NCBI GenBank assembly: GCA_018907035.1
Contig: JACCIC010000002.1
Location: 7,887,501 to 7,951,500 of the forward strand
DNA: 64,000 bases
Source: Sycobia sp. Sy_11
Lineage: Eukaryota > Arthropoda > Insecta > Hymenoptera > Epichrysomallidae
Direction of reading: 5' to 3'
Shown in pieces: positions 36,857 to 49,400 of this stretch. Numbering within the stretch: position 1 is the stretch's first letter; each line of letters opens with the position of its first letter. The translations under genes were made by a program, and so were the position numbers. The notes under the pieces are model-generated. The model was not told where the DNA came from, did no database searches, and was given only the letters and a program-made list of their open reading frames with translations.

Positions 36857-37612
36857 TTACTGAGAATCGCTAGAAGAACTGCTTGAAGAATCAGTTGACA
36901 TGACTTCAACATCTTCTGATTCTTGTTTATGCGTATTTATTGGTACTGTGCCTTGACCAACAGACATGTGTATTTCACCTGATGGATGCCAGGCAAATTG
37001 ATTATTAGGTGCAGTAAAAGATTCTGTAGTATGACCAGCCCTATGTAAGTCTGAAGATATACTAGGTGTCCCAGATAATTGCCCATTTAATGGAAGATCA
37101 CTCAAACGTCCTAAGCAACCTAATCTCATTTCAATATCTGTAGGGTAAGGTCGCCTGGGATCACCTTGTTGCCATGTAAGAGGAGCACATATAGCATTGG
37201 ATGCGCTAATTCTGTGGGCAAATTTAATCAGTTCCTCAGAAGGTACTGGTCTCTTGTTTGCTCTTGCAATAGATAATAGTTTTTGTTTAGCTTGATAAAT
37301 TGCTGTTGCTAATATTTGTTCAGCTTCTTTAAGCTGCCTTTGTAGTTGTTGAATATCTTGATCTTGACGATCAACTTCAGCTTTCAACGCCTCCATTTTC
37401 AAATTTATTTTAGCTTGTTCCTCAGCTTTAACCAAAATTTTTTTCATTTCATTATCTTTACTAACAAGAAGATCTATCAAATGAGTATGTTCAGTCGTAG
37501 ATAATTTCATATGTTTTTGAGCAATTATATTTTCAATTAATTCTTTAGATATGATTTCAATGTCATCTACAACTGACAACAAAACATCACAAGTACTGCG
37601 ATTAATTGACAT
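36857..37612 (-). CDS. MED4: Mediator complex subunit 4
   Basis: A single uninterrupted 251-codon frame from ATG 37612 to the stop at 36857. MED4 is a core middle-module subunit of the nuclear Mediator, which bridges transcription factors and RNA polymerase II. The N-terminal half is strongly helical and coiled-coil forming (about residues 20-125, with KAEEQAKINLKMEALKAEVD and DQDIQQLQRQLKEAEQIL). The diagnostic block ELIKFAHRISASNAICAPL follows, then WQQGDPRRPYPTDIEMR. The tail ends in a serine-rich acidic stretch. Length is close to the animal family (human about 270 aa). A 5' UTR intron is predicted at 37632-37928. The coding sequence is AT-rich, unlike the neighbouring BTB-Kelch gene. The TMEM256 homologue is its divergent neighbour. 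Confidence 0.95.
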   Translation of the reverse strand: MSINRSTCDVLLSVVDDIEIISKELIENIIAQKHMKLSTTEHTHLIDLLVSKDNEMKKILVKAEEQAKINLKMEALKAEVDRQDQDIQQLQRQLKEAEQILATAIYQAKQKLLSIARANKRPVPSEELIKFAHRISASNAICAPLTWQQGDPRRPYPTDIEMRLGCLGRLSDLPLNGQLSGTPSISSDLHRAGHTTESFTAPNNQFAWHPSGEIHMSVGQGTVPINTHKQESEDVEVMSTDSSSSSSSDSQ

Positions 37613-37631
37613 ATTGAAATTGCTGTATATT

Positions 37632-37928
37632 CTGAAAATAGTATAATAACAATTAATTATATCATAGTTATTTAATTAACTTAATGTTACAAATTAACAT
37701 AATACATAAATAATATACAAAACATTAAATTTTCTAGAGGAAAATGTGTTATAGTAACATTATAACTATTTTGATCACTTGCCACATTATTGACTTAATA
37801 TATATTTTAATATAAAAGATTGAATAAATTTTATTAAAACTATAATCATTTTATAATAAAACTTTTCTTAAATAAACAAATATTTAAAAATATATACTGT
37901 AAATAAATATAATGCAATAGAAACTAAC
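37632..37928 (-). other. predicted MED4 5' UTR intron
   Basis: On the minus strand, AAGGAG/GTTAGT at 37929/37928 and TATTTTCAG/A at 37632/37631 make a good donor and acceptor pair just upstream of the MED4 ATG. The upstream exon has an in-frame stop before the donor, so it would be non-coding. Confidence 0.45.
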
Positions 37929-37956
37929 CTCCTTAATCAGTTTATTTCAAAATACA

Positions 37957-38154
37957 ATGACGAATAGAAGACCGCAGATTAACAATGACTCTAAAAAGAC
38001 TGAATCTGAAAATCTGAATGCTGATGCAGAAAAATCTAAATTTTTCAGTACATCAACAATAAATACATCTAAACTCCCGAGCAAGTTGTTGATAGAAAGA
38101 AAACAACGCCATTTCTATCACCAGCTATCACTTGTCAAGTTATCCTTTAGTTAA
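37957..38154 (+). CDS. small open frame antisense to MED4 leader, doubtful
   Basis: A 65-codon ATG frame with a polar, Lys/Asn/Ser-rich product (starts MTNRRPQINND). It lies opposite the predicted MED4 first exon. I recognise no family. It might be a divergent short transcript or chance. Confidence 0.15.
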   Translation: MTNRRPQINNDSKKTESENLNADAEKSKFFSTSTINTSKLPSKLLIERKQRHFYHQLSLVKLSFS

Positions 38155-38925
38155 CCCAGGTTATCCAATGTGGCGTCTTAGCTGGTGTTAGCTGGTCATC
38201 TGATCGTGTCGCTGCCTCGCTGCTGGCGTTGAATGTTTATCCGTGTTGTGTATGCGGATAGAGTGCAGCAGCGTAACCTAGCCACTATAGGAAATAGCCA
38301 ATCGTATAAGTGCTAATGATGACGACGATGATGGTGTTTCTTGTAGCGCTCTAGTCATTTTTAAATATTTAATGAAATTTATTAATATATAAATAATCTA
38401 TAACGTAATCTACAACTTTATTCAAAATTTTATTATTTATTCTTATTTTTCTTAATTTTCATAATTATATAATCTGATCGTAAAATTATGAATATACAAT
38501 TCATTTAATCTTGTCTTTCTTTGTCTTTGACCTTATATAATTTTACATTAATTTATTGTTGTATTTTTTCAAGAATAATCAAATTGTTGTGGAATAATTG
38601 TATATATAATATATATTTTTAATAAAAGTATTTTACATATACTTGTAATTTATGATTTTGTAATCGTATCATCTCTTAGGGTGGTGGTATAATAGCAGAT
38701 AATAGTTTTTTTCTCTTATTTTATAAACACTGATCACGTTATTGGTATCAAGTATATAATTCCAGGTATTCTGCTTCTGGCAGCATTTTACGCTCGTTCA
38801 TGTGTGTCAAACCGGTATACTTAAAACAATTGACAAATTTAAATTTTAGATTATCAATTGCATTTTATACTTCGTATATAGTCGTATATAGCTTACGTAT
38901 AGATTATTTAAGTAATTTTTAAAAC
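38155..38925. promoter_or_regulatory. divergent MED4 / TMEM256 promoter region
   Basis: MED4 reads left and the TMEM256 homologue reads right from this interval. Its MED4-proximal part (38155-38300) is clearly GC-richer than the surrounding DNA, as expected of a promoter in an AT-rich genome. No TATA box position can be fixed with confidence. Bidirectional promoter use is inferred from geometry only. Confidence 0.4.
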
Positions 38926-39931
38926 ATGGGAATGTACGATGTATTCAACTATGTTATTTACACTGCTCCTGCTACTGCATATAATATTTTGGATTACACT
39001 GTAAGTTTCGAATTTACATTATATTATCACATTTTTGTCATAAGTTGTTTATACATGTATTTTTATACAAGAAGTAAGTAAATGTTATTAATTTATGTTG
39101 TTATTGTTGCTTACACATATAACGAATATTTATTTTGACATATAGAAATTTTCCACAGTCTGTATAATTAAAAATTATTAATGTATTTTCTGAATACTGT
39201 ACTGAATATTTAGGTTCAATCTGTAGGATTAAAGCCTAAAAAAGTAGAAGCAATAAAATTAAGTGCACCAGAACCATTATGGAAAATAGCCAGGCTAACT
39301 GGTCCTTTTTATTTGTTAGCTGCAGTCAGTGGGGTTACAGCTATTTCATTAGGAATGTATGCTTCGAGTGGTAATAATTTATTATGAACATTTTTATAAT
39401 ATAATTATGATCTAAATAAAATCAATAAAATATTTTGTTAAAATTTTAGAAAATTTCTTAAAAACTAAATCCAGTGAAGAGAAGGAAATATTTCATACTG
39501 CTTTACATCATCATTTAGTACATTCTTTAGTATTTTTTGCATTACCCATGTGTCACAGGCCTATTTTGGTAAAATATATTTATATTTTATTAAAATAATG
39601 TATTTTAAATAAAAAAAAAGTTTGAACCCAAAACGTTTATTTTATAAAATATATTATTCTTGCGTCAATAATAAATTTAGAAAATTGTAAATATCAAAAA
39701 GCTTACATAACTAATTTTAAAAAATTACACAGAGTTTATATTTCTTCAATAATGAATAAGAAAAATTTATTTTAGACTGGGACTTGTATAACAGCAGGAA
39801 TAGTATTCTATTGTGGAACTCACTACCATGATGTAATAACGAAAAAACAAGAATACAATGATTTAAGGAAAATGTTGAATAAAATCGGTAGCATATGCTT
39901 CATTATTGGATGGATTTCAACAATTTTATAA
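38926..39931 (+). CDS. TMEM256 / DUF423 family membrane protein
   Basis: Four exons, 38926-39000, 39214-39370, 39450-39568 and 39776-39931, with phases 0, 1 and 0 at the junctions; total 507 nt, 168 aa. No single frame shows it, because each exon is short. DUF423/TMEM256 proteins are small multi-pass membrane proteins of poorly known function. Hydrophobic segments are readable: GPFYLLAAVSGVTAI, LVHSLVFFALPM, CITAGIVFYCGTHY and SICFIIGWISTIL. The family-typical HTALHHHLVHSL block (helix 2) and the C-terminal GSICFIIGW are present. About 50 residues precede the first helix, longer than the 113-residue human protein but usual for insects. AATAAA is at 40011-40016. Confidence 0.85.
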
Positions 39932-40010
39932 AAACTGTAAAATATTTATAAAGCACAATACTAGTTTTATCTTGAAAATTTTATATTGATTTGCAAATAA
40001 TTACAGAGTT

Positions 40011-40016
40011 AATAAA
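40011..40016 (+). promoter_or_regulatory. polyadenylation signal AATAAA
   Basis: A canonical hexamer 80 nt after the TMEM256 homologue's stop codon. Confidence 0.5.
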
Positions 40017-43000
40017 TATATTTTTCACTCATTTAGAGTGCAATATATTTTTCACTTATTCTCAGTTCTAAAGTATCTATTACTTTATAAATTAATTGTA
40101 AAAGGATGTCGAAATCCATTTTTACCAGTCGTCAATTAATTATGACTTTTATATATTATTATTCTACGTTACTGTTAGGTTTCAAACAGATTCACAAAAC
40201 CATATGGAAATCAGAATGTTTTTAAAATTTTATTTATAATTGTTGATTATGACATTTTAAAAACGTTCTTTTAAAAGCTTGACGAATCTACTTAAAATTC
40301 TACAGTAACATAAAATTGATATAAATCAAGAACAGGGTTGACTAGCTTTTTATAATTTAATCTTTACAGATTATATTCATTGAAATATACTTTTTACACA
40401 ATCAGTATGAAACAGCAGTTGACATCTTAATATATTCATCTTTCCATATACACATGAAGATTTCTTTGTAATTTATTTAAAATAACATACATCAAATAAC
40501 GACAAATATGCATGATTAAATTAAAAACTTTAATATTTAGTCATTTGCATTTTAGTTCCTAAATATTCTTAATTATCATTAAATATGTATACAGTTGCTG
40601 CTCATAGTAACAAATTCCTGAGCATTTTCGAACCCTTATATTGAAATTAGTACATGTATTATGGATGATATCTATTAAATCTTTCAGTTTAGAATTTAAA
40701 GATATTTTACTATATGTAGAAAAGTATGCAGATTATAGTCAATATTCCCGTTTTAAAATAATAAATTGTGGATCAAAAATTATTTTAATCAAACCTCCTA
40801 CATGTATTCATTACAAAAGAAATCATTTTTAATTTTTTTATTATTAACATTATCCAAATTTTAATTTTACATTCTAAAAAAATATAAATACTTAAGTTGG
40901 TTATCATAATTCATGATTTTTTTTATGAGAAAAAATTAGATGAATGTTTAATAAAAATTAAGATTATGTTAAGACTAAATATAGTGGGTGAATTTTTACT
41001 CTGAATGTAAATTATGAAAACAATTCGGCCTTTGTGGTGGCTAATGTTATTTATGAAACAAATTTTAAATTCAAAAATTAATTAAACAATACTTGTTCCC
41101 AAAAAACAGTGATCAAATTTTTTCCTTTTTTACTAAAAAAAAAAAATGCATTTTATATATTAAAAACATTTATACAAATATTTATATTGTTTTATCATTG
41201 AAGACGTTATTTCAATGAATTTTTATATAAGAATAAATGTTTTTTGACAATAATAATTTTGATATTCAATAATTAATAAAAATATTTTACATAATAATGA
41301 AAGTAATACTACCTTTTGTAAAAAAACTATATTTTAAGTAGCGCAGATCTTATTGCATATCATAAATGTTTCGAAACGTCGGACAACATAAAAAGTAAAT
41401 TTAGGTGGTGAGAACAGTCAAGTTGTCCTTTACGAACACAGTGTATAGATAATTTATTTTATTATTTTTAATTTATTAGTTTTTATTAATTTAGAATTGA
41501 ATTTTTAATTTTAGTAGTAATTTCCATTTTAGATTCTAAGGGGATAATTATAAACAAGGACAGTCCGACTGTCATATTATTATAATAGATTATTGTATAA
41601 AGATTTTAAGATCGATAAAAATATTTATTAGCTTATTGCATATCGATCAATTACCAACACTTTTTAGATGAAAACCTAATATCAATAATACTTTTGAATT
41701 TCTGAAAAATAATTGTTATTGATAATTTAAATAAAAAGTGAAATGTAATAAGATTTAGAAAATAATAAAATACTTATGTGCATACTTAGTATGTTATAAT
41801 ATGTGTTATATTATAATATTAATATTCAATATTGGCAGAAATTTAATATCTATAAATAATATATTTAAGGTAATATATACATCGTATTGTATAAATAGTT
41901 AAGAAAACAAAATTATTAATCGATTACATATAAAAGAATCTATTGTTATTTTGGAATACTTTACTGTACATTAAAAATTATATTTGGTGACAAATTTATA
42001 TACATATACATTTATAAGAAATTAAAACATTATTTATAATTCTAACTATATTAATTAATAAGTTTAAAAGTTCAACATTTAGTAGTTTATGAATACGTAA
42101 ATAAATGCGTTATAAACATAAATCACGGCAAATAATATAAAATCCGAAAAGACATAAGAAATAAAATTATTTTTGCATAGAATGTAACAAAAAACGTTCA
42201 TAGTTCTATTATCAGTTTTTGCTTTTATAAAATTCAAATATCTTTCTACTTATCTAATAATAAACCGTTTTAATTATTCGATTTGATATGTTTTAAACGA
42301 ATGAACTTTCAATAAGATTTTTAAAAACGTATCACTATTATTTCATTTATTGTAGTTTTATACTTACCAAAGAATTTCGTGTAGGTCAGTACTTTTACTG
42401 ATCAAATATTTTCAGTTAATAAACAAGCATAAGTTAGTCAGATAACAGGAATTTAAAAGAAATTGAAAATCATCACAAAATAATACACTATTTCAGCAAT
42501 AAATAAACATTCTGAAAAATGTGTATCCACGGTTGTTGCAAAAAGGTAATTATTAAAGGAATCAAATTAATAATAAAAAATCCAATTAAATAAAATGAAA
42601 CTCATTTATGCTAAAGGGTTAATATAAATATAACTTTCGTTTATAATTGATGAATTGGGTTTGGATCGAATCCAGAATCAACACGTACTTAAATGACGTA
42701 AACTTCGTGAATCTATACTTTAGCTAAAAAAATTTTTTCTCATATAATGGTCGCGTTTCACCTTCCTCTCAAGTTCGGACCTATCCGACTTCCTTTGTAT
42801 TGTAGTATTCACTGATTAGAATGTAATAAAAATAATTGAATGTCCCTTTTTGTAATGGCTATACAATAACATATTTATTAACATTGCCAAGTGTAATAAA
42901 CACCGTCATACATCATCAGACCATAAGCATATGAAAGACGTGACTGCCAATTCATTTTTAAAGTAACATTAAAACTCAAAGTGACGCATTATAATTGGCT

Positions 43001-43207
43001 TTGAGTTAAAACAAAAGTTTCGCCTTTAAACACATGTTATACATTAACTCAATCTAACAAAAATTTCAATTCAATATTGAATAATGTAAAGCTTAAAAAA
43101 ATATGTAAACTCGCTGCAGAGCGCAATAAAACACGTGGTCTGGTGATGCTGGCCGCACGCTTACACAATTAATTAATATCTGACCTACAATAGAAATAAT
43201 AATTAGG
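40017..43207. other. intergenic, very AT-rich
   Basis: No coding exon is recognised. One copy of the dispersed AACAAGGACAG-containing repeat lies at about 41500-41660. The remainder is low-complexity AT-rich DNA. Confidence 0.55.
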
Positions 43208-43300
43208 ATGCTACACAGAATAAAATTAAATATAGTGGTGTTGCACTTCGGCTTGTGCATCGTGTGTTATGTTGCCGTTCACGGAGAAATCAACGACGAC
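43208..43300 (+). CDS. possible signal-peptide first exon, unknown protein
   Basis: ATG followed by 31 codons with a basic start, a hydrophobic core (IVVLHFGLCIVCYVAV) and a plausible cleavage site after AVHG. It ends at a good donor, GACGAC/GTATGC. If not spliced, the frame continues to a stop at 43453. It lies tail to tail with the 3' end of TRIP12. I find no downstream partner exon, so this remains a candidate only. Confidence 0.25.
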
Positions 43301-44335
43301 GTATGCGCAAGAGATCGATTACAAAAAAGAAAGGCGGAAAAGAACAAAACAACGAACAATACGATATCATTATCATATATAATTATATTATGTACGTTTG
43401 GGTTTGGTCGTTCTCCCAACCCCTTTTTCGAATTATGCACTAAGTCGATGTAGCACATACTTTAACTAACAATTTTCATTTTTTTCTTTTTTTTCTTCTT
43501 TTTTTACCACGAAGAACGCTTTTCTCTCCATATCGCTCAACGAGGCAGGGGAGATGGGCGATGATGCACGGAGATGCGAGATGCATCGACGATATAAAAC
43601 TTTATTTACTTACATCTAGCGAACGTCCTCTCTGACTTTTAGCTTAAGGTTCAATTAGTATTGATTTATATAGAGTGGTACCGTTTTCTTCTGTTTTTTC
43701 GTTCACTATTATATAAAGTATTTATTTATATAGACTTGTGTATATCAAACTATGTCGAGATAATATACTTCATATGTACAACTTTTCTTTTGTTGCTTTC
43801 AATATTTTTATTTTACTTGCAACGCATTTTCTATCTCACATCATAGATAAATCTGTGCCTTTAGAGTTAGATCGCTAATCAAATTTATCTGACTCGCTAT
43901 CGACATATTTTTTCAATTTCTCTCTCCCTTTCAAGCGTACTCTTCCTTGCTCCTTTCTCTCACTTTCTTTCTTCTCTCACTCTTTCTTTCTCTCACTCTT
44001 TCATTCTCTCTCTATCTTCTCCCACTTCATTCGCTCTTGTCGGATAAAATTATTGTATATCACAACTCCAAATCGTTATTCGTACAAAAATGAACACTAA
44101 ATTGAAATTCATTAAAATAAAACATTGTAGAGAAAATAAAATTGAAGTACGAAGATGTTGATTTGTTTCAAAAGCAAAAAAATTCTTGTAAATTGTATAA
44201 AAGATTCATTGTCTCCTGTATGGTCTCTGCTGTTTTCGAGTTCAATCTTTTATTGTTGGATTGCTTATTACGCTTTTCACAAGGCAGAGCCAAAAGTGAA
44301 AATAAAAAAATAAACTTCATTTCGATTGTCCATTT
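43301..44335. other. TRIP12 3' flank / 3' UTR
   Basis: No gene apart from the candidate exon's possible continuation to 43453. On the minus strand AATAAA occurs at 44254-44249 (82 nt after the TRIP12 stop) and again at 43606-43601. A CT-rich tract (about 43915-44035, GA-rich in the sense of TRIP12) may lie in a longer 3' UTR. Confidence 0.5.
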
Positions 44336-46482
44336 CTAGGAAAGATGGAACGAATGTTGGCCTTCTTGTGCTGCTATCCGAAGCTTTTCTCGCATAATAT
44401 CCATAGTCGAATAGTCAGGTAATTTTAAATAGTTTACACAAGTCATAACTGATGGCAAGAATTCGTCTGGTTTCATCGATACATCAAACGTTTTGCGTAC
44501 TATCGTTAATGGAGGTGTCAAACTCTTAAAGCCTGAAAATGATATTAATTATAAATTTTTGTTCAAAATTTTTGATTGATAGTGTTGTATTAAAACTGTT
44601 AATTTCAAAATTTATTTGTAGATGTAATTAAAAAACTCCACTAATAATTATTACTGATTCAGTATGCATACAATTGAACGAAACAAAATATATTTACTAC
44701 TTTTAAATTTTTGCTATGAACTAAAATGAGTATATAACTAAATTAAATTTGAAACTTACCACCAACAGGTAACCTTGGTGATCCAGTGACAAATTGAATA
44801 AATTGTCTTTGTTCTTCGCTTGTGTATTCTGCCATGATTTCATATAGGAAGCGAATCGCTCGTGAATCCGGTGTGTATCCGTGATCTGTTCTACAGCATT
44901 CGGATAAAGTTTTTATGTCCCAATTCCCACCAGTTTGTGCATGACCACAGAATACTGCTTCTAGTTCTTCTGGGAAGAAAAGCTGTAACTGTGTTGGTGG
45001 AAAAACTGATTCAAATCCTTCACGGAAAGCATCCATTTGCCTACATACTCCTTCGCGGAGATACCAGTGAACAACAAGCTGTAAAAGAAGATATCAAGAT
45101 TTTAATTTATTATTGGTGAAAAATTAAAATGAAAATAATAGAAAATCTAGTTAAAATCAAATTATTCACCTTTAGGTAATGGTCCAAATTATGTATGGTA
45201 ACATTAATATCACTTCCTCCTTTTCGTAGTTCAATATTGTCATAGCCAGGAAGTTGAAAGACAAGTCCAAGATCGGCAATTCGACAACCTTCTAAATCAA
45301 GCAAATCAATTACTTGAGCTTTCTCATTAGCTCTTAATGCCTGATCATTTTCAATAATTTCTTTCCGCCTAACGACATCTTGTAATTTACAAAGGGAGCG
45401 ATATACATCTTGATCCACAAAAGCAAGATCTGATAATGTAAGCGCGTGTTCTTCACCCAATAACCATCGGTAAAAGGTTAAACTGAATGGAAGATCCAAC
45501 TGAAATAACAAAAGATATTGTTCATGAAGATTAATTTGGGCTAGCAATAATAATAAGAAATTACAAATAAACCTAACAGTGACTGTAAAAACTTCTATTT
45601 AGAAAAAATAAATAAATCATCGGTAGTATGATATAGAAAAATAATCATCCTTTTTTAAGCTCACATTATTTATTATAAATTAAGTTGTGCTATCTTAAGT
45701 TCAAAATATTGAGTTCATGAAAAGATATTATATGTTTAGCTTTAAATGTTTGATAAAGAAAAAGGGAGTTTTCAATTTATGACCTACAATAATAAGAAAT
45801 TAATATGCTCAAGTAAAGATTTAAAATCATTTAAATAACTTACCATTCTTGAATCATAAATAGCTTTAGCCATAAATTTTCCTAAGAACTTGAATTTCGT
45901 TTTAAGTTTGGCAAGGTGAGCAATTTTTGTATTCCATGGAATTGGAGCAGGGAACAATCCTTGATTGATATGTACATAGCCTTGTTCTGTAGCATTAAAA
46001 CTACCATGCCATAATTCTAAATCAGCGCGTTGCAGTTCTCGTGAAACCAAAGCGTAAAATTCTAAAGTCGGACCAAGGCCAGTTCCAACCTGAAATACAT
46101 AAATTTATGATGGAAAACTATTTAAATACTATTATTTAAAAACGCAATGAAATGAATAAATTATTTTGTAATCAGTATAATATTTCATAATTTTATTAAG
46201 GAAGAATAATTAAATCTCAGAATTCTTACCTCATTAATATATTGCACTTCTAATAGAGCTTTATTCGACGCGAGGTCTTGAATAACTTGTTCAGCTTGTT
46301 TCAAAATATCAGTTCTTGAAATCATGCGTTTCCTCCTTTCTAGTCTTGGAGTCACACGCTCCGTATTATCTGAGCCACTTAATTCTGGTGCAGAATCGAG
46401 CAAACGTTGCAAAGCTCTATCCCGATCAAAACATGTTGCGTAAAATAGTAGTTGCCTTGTTTCAAACGGAAACAAGAATGGA
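44336..46482 (-). other. TRIP12: TRIP12 exons 20-24: HECT catalytic region
   Basis: These five exons encode the C-terminal third, including the HECT domain from about residue 1930. Landmarks in order: [31 protein letters not shown] (start of the HECT N-lobe), [57 protein letters not shown] and the C-lobe [16 protein letters not shown]. The cysteine of TCVNYL accepts ubiquitin as a thioester, and it lies 34 residues from the end. The protein finishes in HSFHLS, as in TRIP12 homologues. Confidence 0.93.
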
Positions 46483-49400
46483 CTACAAGAAATTCAAGTA
46501 AATGTATTAACAAAACTTAAATAATAATACCATAATTTATAAAATAAAATAATCATTTGAGAAACTTATTAAAATTAAAATTCTTATTTTTATTATGATT
46601 CAAATATTCTAATTGAAAAGGATAATATATATTAAAAATATATATATTTACCACACTGTAGCAATTTGCTGTAACCACGACGGCAGATTTCCTGTCATTA
46701 TGACCAATGGATCCTGCAATTGCCTGCTAGCCTTTGCTGCAATTTTACTATTAATAAACGTTTGCGAGGCTAAAAGGCTTATGCTTTTTGTGTGCGGGAA
46801 AAGCACGCCCCAGTGGCGATTTAGAGCATGCAGAAGGCGTAATAAACACAAGCCATCCAGCGAGGCATCGGAAATAGTCACAGTAGGTGGTAGACTTGGA
46901 TTTAGGAATTGCAACAACGGACAACGTTGCTGAGGTATTGCCCCCTCAAGCCAAAGGCTATCTTCTTTTCTCTTTGAACTAATCTTTGTACTTTTACCCT
47001 TGCCTTTACGGCTACTGGACTGTGAACTTGAACCTGGCTTTGATGATGTTGATGCCTCTTCCTCTGGCGCTGGTCTAGTTTTACAAATAATATATTTTTA
47101 AGAATTATTGAAGTTACATCAATAATATATTTTACTCGTTTTTACTATGAATAGGCGCTTGAAATATTATATTAATAATTTAAAAGAAAACTGACCTGTA
47201 ATATATCGTGTGCGTTTGCACCCATACGGCATCGTGACCGAGAGGCGGTTCACTATCGGCATCAGCTTCTGAGTGATCAATGCCTGAGCAACTAAATTGT
47301 CTAACGGCTTGATATACAGTCATATTAAATGGAAGAATTTCATCTCCCATCAAAAATTGTAATTTGTGCTTTGCAGATCCTTGACTACTGACTACAGCCG
47401 CCTATTTATAAAAAAAAAAGATTGTGATCAGCCTCATTTAATAAACAAGGATAAAATAATTAAAAATAAAATAGGTATCCAAAATTAAAGATATTTAGAT
47501 ACATACGGGAAAACGATCACTTACGAGAGTATCATCTATATCGTCCTCACTATTATCGTCATCACTGACCATAGATTCGGCATCCCTTATTCTTCCATAA
47601 CCGCGAACCATTAAATAACGTTCAATAGTTTGTACAAGAGCTAATGGATCGACTTTTACAGAGCCACCTTTCCATGGCTTGAGATTATTACAATCTGGAT
47701 GACGTTGAAGATTGCACTAAACAATAAATTAAAATTATTAGCTTACAAATATTAGCATTATTATAACAAGCAGACATAAAAAATACCTTAAGTTGATGGG
47801 TATTAAAGAATTTTAATGCACTTGTACCACCTCTTCCGGCTCCAGATCCAGCCGGTATATCGTGCACTTTTACTGGAAATTGTTCTAATTGAGAAACACA
47901 ACTGTTTAATTTAGATACTAAAGCGCCAAATGCTCCAGGATGGAAATCAATAGCATTATCCTTTTGAATCTACAATTAGAAAATCTTTTATTATAATACG
48001 AATTTTCTGAATGGCTTAAAATTTATTCACAATGTACATACCGTAGATTCGGCAAATAATTTCCAAAACAATTTCAAACGATCATATCGATGACCCGGTG
48101 CATCTGTTACAGTCAGATAGTTAAGCAAAACTTTGATCAATCCACTGTGATTCATTTCAAAAGGTGAAATATCACTTTCCAACACAACATCCCGTAGTTC
48201 AGAAAGTGCAGAATACATCTCGTTCATATCCTATTTTATTAAATAATCGATTATAGCAATTGATGATAAAAATAATTACATCAAAAGTTTGAGTAAGAAT
48301 TTGGCTCAACCTAACATTTATAAACAGCTATTGTAATAAAATAAAAAACATTGTTTTTGTGCTATAAATAATCCAAAGTACAAGGTGCTTTTTTTAAATT
48401 TATGGGATAAGTTCCAAATGTAGCTAGTCAGTAAATTAAAATAGAAAATGTAATTTAAAAATTAAATCAAATAGTAATTAAAAATATTTTTCCTTAAACT
48501 GTTCTCAAAGAAGTTGATTACACTTGCCCAGATGTCTAATTCTTATATGAAATTTTATGTTAACTTATTCATTTCTGTTGTAGAAAATACAAAACTAATT
48601 TTAAATAATAATAAAAATATAAATTATGTAAAACTAATATATAATTTATTGTAGATGAAAGAACTTGGAAACAATAGCTACTGTTTAAACTATCTAGAAA
48701 CTATATCTTCAACATTTATAAATTTGATTTTTTCACACTAATAATCTTTCGTGTTACAAATACCTATTTTTTATTATATTATTTTAAGTAATATAAAATA
48801 TTATTATCTAAAAATTTTAACGAAAGAATTTCAATTTTATGAAAGACACAGATTACTTACATTGGACTGCAAATGTTGGATAGCTGTAGTGAGCCTAGAC
48901 AATACGCTAAGGGCCGGATGGGTGCAAGGCGTGTCGAGTTGATATCTCGTTAAGAATAGTTGTGCCTCGTCTCTTACCCAGGCCTTGGCCTTTTCACGAT
49001 TACTGCCCGTAAGACTGGGATTACTAGGTGGCTTAGATAGGCTCGTCGGTGAGTGCGAATCGTTCTTATCGGCAGCGTTGTTCGTCGACGATGACTTTTT
49101 GCCCCAGCGCGCTGGATTAAGATTTTCAAGAAATCGGCTATTTTTGGGCGTAAACCCGGTGAACAGGGTCGTTGATTCTGGCTGCTGTGCCTGTTGAGAA
49201 GTACCGCTACCCAAACGTGGAAATCTGCTCTTCTTGTTTTGACGCTTCTTTTTTAATACTTCGCCAATTCGTCTAAAAATAACAGTTTAATTTTCAGTCA
49301 TCTAGATCTTCAAAAGTTAATTAAATTTAGATAGCATGACAGGCAATCGTGTTTATTCTCTATTTTAACAATTATTAAATTTATAATAATAAAAGGAAGA

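Noticed and set aside
46613..46933. Plus-strand 106-codon frame
   Set aside because: Antisense to TRIP12 exon 19, which contains the conserved [16 protein letters not shown] block.
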